A stretch of DNA of 6,649 bases, taken from assembly GCA_004525685.1 (NCBI GenBank), contig SPBW01000119.1, positions 1 through 6,649 of the forward strand. The letters run 5' to 3'. A program made the position numbers and the translations under genes. This stretch comes from Candidatus Atribacteria bacterium (GTDB lineage: Bacteria > Bipolaricaulota > Bipolaricaulia > UBA7950 > UBA9294). Shown piece after piece: positions 5,208 through 6,649 of the stretch (the first letter of the stretch is position 1; each line of letters starts with the position of its first letter). The notes beneath the pieces are model-generated. The model saw only the letters and a list, made by a program, of their open reading frames with translations. It had not been told where the DNA came from and did no database searches.

Positions 5208-6617
5208 ATGCGTGGACTACTTCGAAGGTGGTGGAAAGATACTGAGAGGTGGTACGTCGCCGTTGGGCTGGCCAATCTCGTCCTAGGCACGTCGTCCGTC
5301 CTCATTCCACTGAGCGTCGCCAAGGTATTTGGAAGGTCTGTCGGCTCTGTCGGCACACTGGCAGGTTTGGTCAGTCTCGTTGGCGTGATGGGAAGCCTCA
5401 TCTGGGGAAGGCTGTCCGACGCATCTCATCGAAGGCGGCCGTTCATCATTCTGGGCTACGGTGCCGCGGGCTTGTGCTTCTTGGGGATTGCGCTTGCTCA
5501 AACGTTTGCCCAGCTGATGATTCTCAACATGCTGCTTCACTTCTTCTGGGTCGCCAACGCCTCGGTCACCGTGCTGCTTGTCATTGAAAACTGCAGTGAG
5601 GACGCATGGGAAAGCCGAATCGGACATCTGAATCAAATTGGCGCACTTGGATGGGTGCTCGGCCTGGCTGTGGGCAGCTTATGGATGCAGTGGATGCCAA
5701 CTGTGTTGGGTGAACTTGCCGCCATCCGCATGTTGTTCTGGGCAATGGGGCTGATTGGCCTCCTGGCATCGATGGTGGCCGTGCTGACGGTCGGTAAGAC
5801 CGTCCCTTTGTTCACTCAGCGCCAATTTCGTGGTGTGATCCTAGCCATGGGTAACTTCATTAGTGAACGTGGCCGCTTCGCGCCACTTCATCTTTATCAT
5901 CGCCTGCATCCAAAGCGCGTACTTATGCTCTTAACTCGATCGGACGGATTTCGGCCCGGTGTGAAACGTTTCTTTCTTTCAACCTTGATCTCGTTTGTGG
6001 CTCTGGGCTTCTTCGGGATTCCACTGCCTCTACTCCTGTCCCAACAGCTTGGCCTGGCTTCATCGAGCGTGTTCTTCTTCTTCCTGATGCAACACATCGG
6101 CATCGTACTGGCATACCCTCTCGCCAGCCGCCGCATTCGTCGGCTGGGAAACCGCTATGTCCAGATGAGCGCATTGTGGGTGAGGGTGCTTCTGTTTGGC
6201 GGATTCGCCGCCTATCTTGCCTTCCTGGGGACTTCTCCACCGCTACCCGCCCTCATCATCGCATTCGTCGTGTATGGAATCTCCTGGTCCTATTTCCAGC
6301 TCTCGGGCATTGCCCTAACCTCTCGCTTGGCTAGCGAACAGAACCGAGGCATGGCATTGGGGTTGTACAACGCCATCGCAGGTGCAGGCTGGATCCTTGC
6401 AGGCCTGGGCAGCGGCATGGTTGCCGAACGCTACGGCTATCCATTGACCTTTGCCATCGCCAGCGGCCTGCTCATTCTGAGTGTGCTCGTCTTGCTGTTT
6501 GTTCCTAACCCGACTGCTGAGGATAGCGAAGAACATCCAGATGAGGTCCCAGATAGAAAGGTCGCCGCGAAGCCATGCGTTGTTGAACCCACACCATCCG
6601 AGGCGTCATCCGACTAG
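5208..6617 (+). CDS. MFS transporter, 12 transmembrane helices
   Basis: A 469-residue inner-membrane secondary transporter of the major facilitator superfamily. Hydrophobic helices fall at about 14-37, 46-67, 78-98, 101-127, 141-160, 170-194, 255-278, 285-305, 318-340, 345-370, 383-405 and 411-433, giving the 6+6 layout. The loop after helix 2, G67-R-L-S-D71-A-S-H-R-R-R-P78, is MFS motif A with its Asp and Arg residues. R309-R-I-R-R-L-G-N-R, after helix 8, is the equivalent loop in the second half. The central cytoplasmic loop (about 196-253) is long and rich in Arg/His, and an acidic hydrophilic tail follows residue 434. The start is fixed by AGGGGAG (5195-5201), six bases upstream. It is divergent from the nitroreductase gene and has its own promoter plus an attenuator-like leader. 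The substrate cannot be read from the sequence; drug efflux and sugar or metabolite export are both possible. The last 32 bases of the window hold no recognisable feature. Confidence 0.95.
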   Translation: MRGLLRRWWKDTERWYVAVGLANLVLGTSSVLIPLSVAKVFGRSVGSVGTLAGLVSLVGVMGSLIWGRLSDASHRRRPFIILGYGAAGLCFLGIALAQTFAQLMILNMLLHFFWVANASVTVLLVIENCSEDAWESRIGHLNQIGALGWVLGLAVGSLWMQWMPTVLGELAAIRMLFWAMGLIGLLASMVAVLTVGKTVPLFTQRQFRGVILAMGNFISERGRFAPLHLYHRLHPKRVLMLLTRSDGFRPGVKRFFLSTLISFVALGFFGIPLPLLLSQQLGLASSSVFFFFLMQHIGIVLAYPLASRRIRRLGNRYVQMSALWVRVLLFGGFAAYLAFLGTSPPLPALIIAFVVYGISWSYFQLSGIALTSRLASEQNRGMALGLYNAIAGAGWILAGLGSGMVAERYGYPLTFAIASGLLILSVLVLLFVPNPTAEDSEEHPDEVPDRKVAAKPCVVEPTPSEASSD

Positions 6618-6649
6618 TCAGATCCTGGCTGGAAAGGCTGCTGCCCGCG

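Overview
This is an ordinary-looking stretch of bacterial chromosome holding eight genes, tightly packed on both strands, with intergenic gaps of at most about 260 bases. I see no RNA gene, insertion sequence, integrase, CRISPR array or phage gene. A lipoprotein signal and a secreted beta-rich protein suggest a cell with an envelope of the Gram-negative type. Base composition looks moderate (roughly 50-55% GC by eye). The LemA neighbour with its conserved aromatic and acidic blocks resembles proteins I recall from Planctomycetota-like and other deep-branching environmental bacteria. I cannot name the phylum from this sequence.

Layout from left to right: (1) on the minus strand, a rhodanese-domain lipoprotein (85-579) and, upstream of it, a small exported beta-strand-rich protein of unknown function (743-1405, GTG start); (2) on the plus strand, a two-gene translationally coupled operon: a membrane-anchored protein of unknown function (1663-2331, GTG start) whose stop codon overlaps the ATG of a LemA-family protein (2328-2891); (3) a strong stem-loop (2914-2949), shared by the converging end of a membrane-anchored sulfite-oxidase-fold molybdoenzyme (2954-3637, minus); (4) divergent from it, a stand-alone B3/B4-domain protein (3776-4498), related to the editing module of phenylalanyl-tRNA synthetase; (5) converging with and overlapping it by 19 bases, a small nitroreductase (4480-4992, minus); (6) divergent from that, a 12-helix MFS transporter (5208-6617) preceded by a clear promoter and a leader with a terminator and competing hairpins.

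Apart from the LemA pair, the genes do not form an obvious pathway. Rhodanese and the molybdoenzyme could both touch extracytoplasmic sulfur chemistry, but they are separated by an unrelated operon and I do not link them. The best candidate for something undescribed is the leader of the MFS gene (about 5111-5201). A good sigma-70-type promoter is followed by an intrinsic terminator whose U-tract abuts the ribosome binding site. A near copy of the terminator's 3' arm lies upstream, as in a transcription attenuator. I found no convincing novel multi-gene system.
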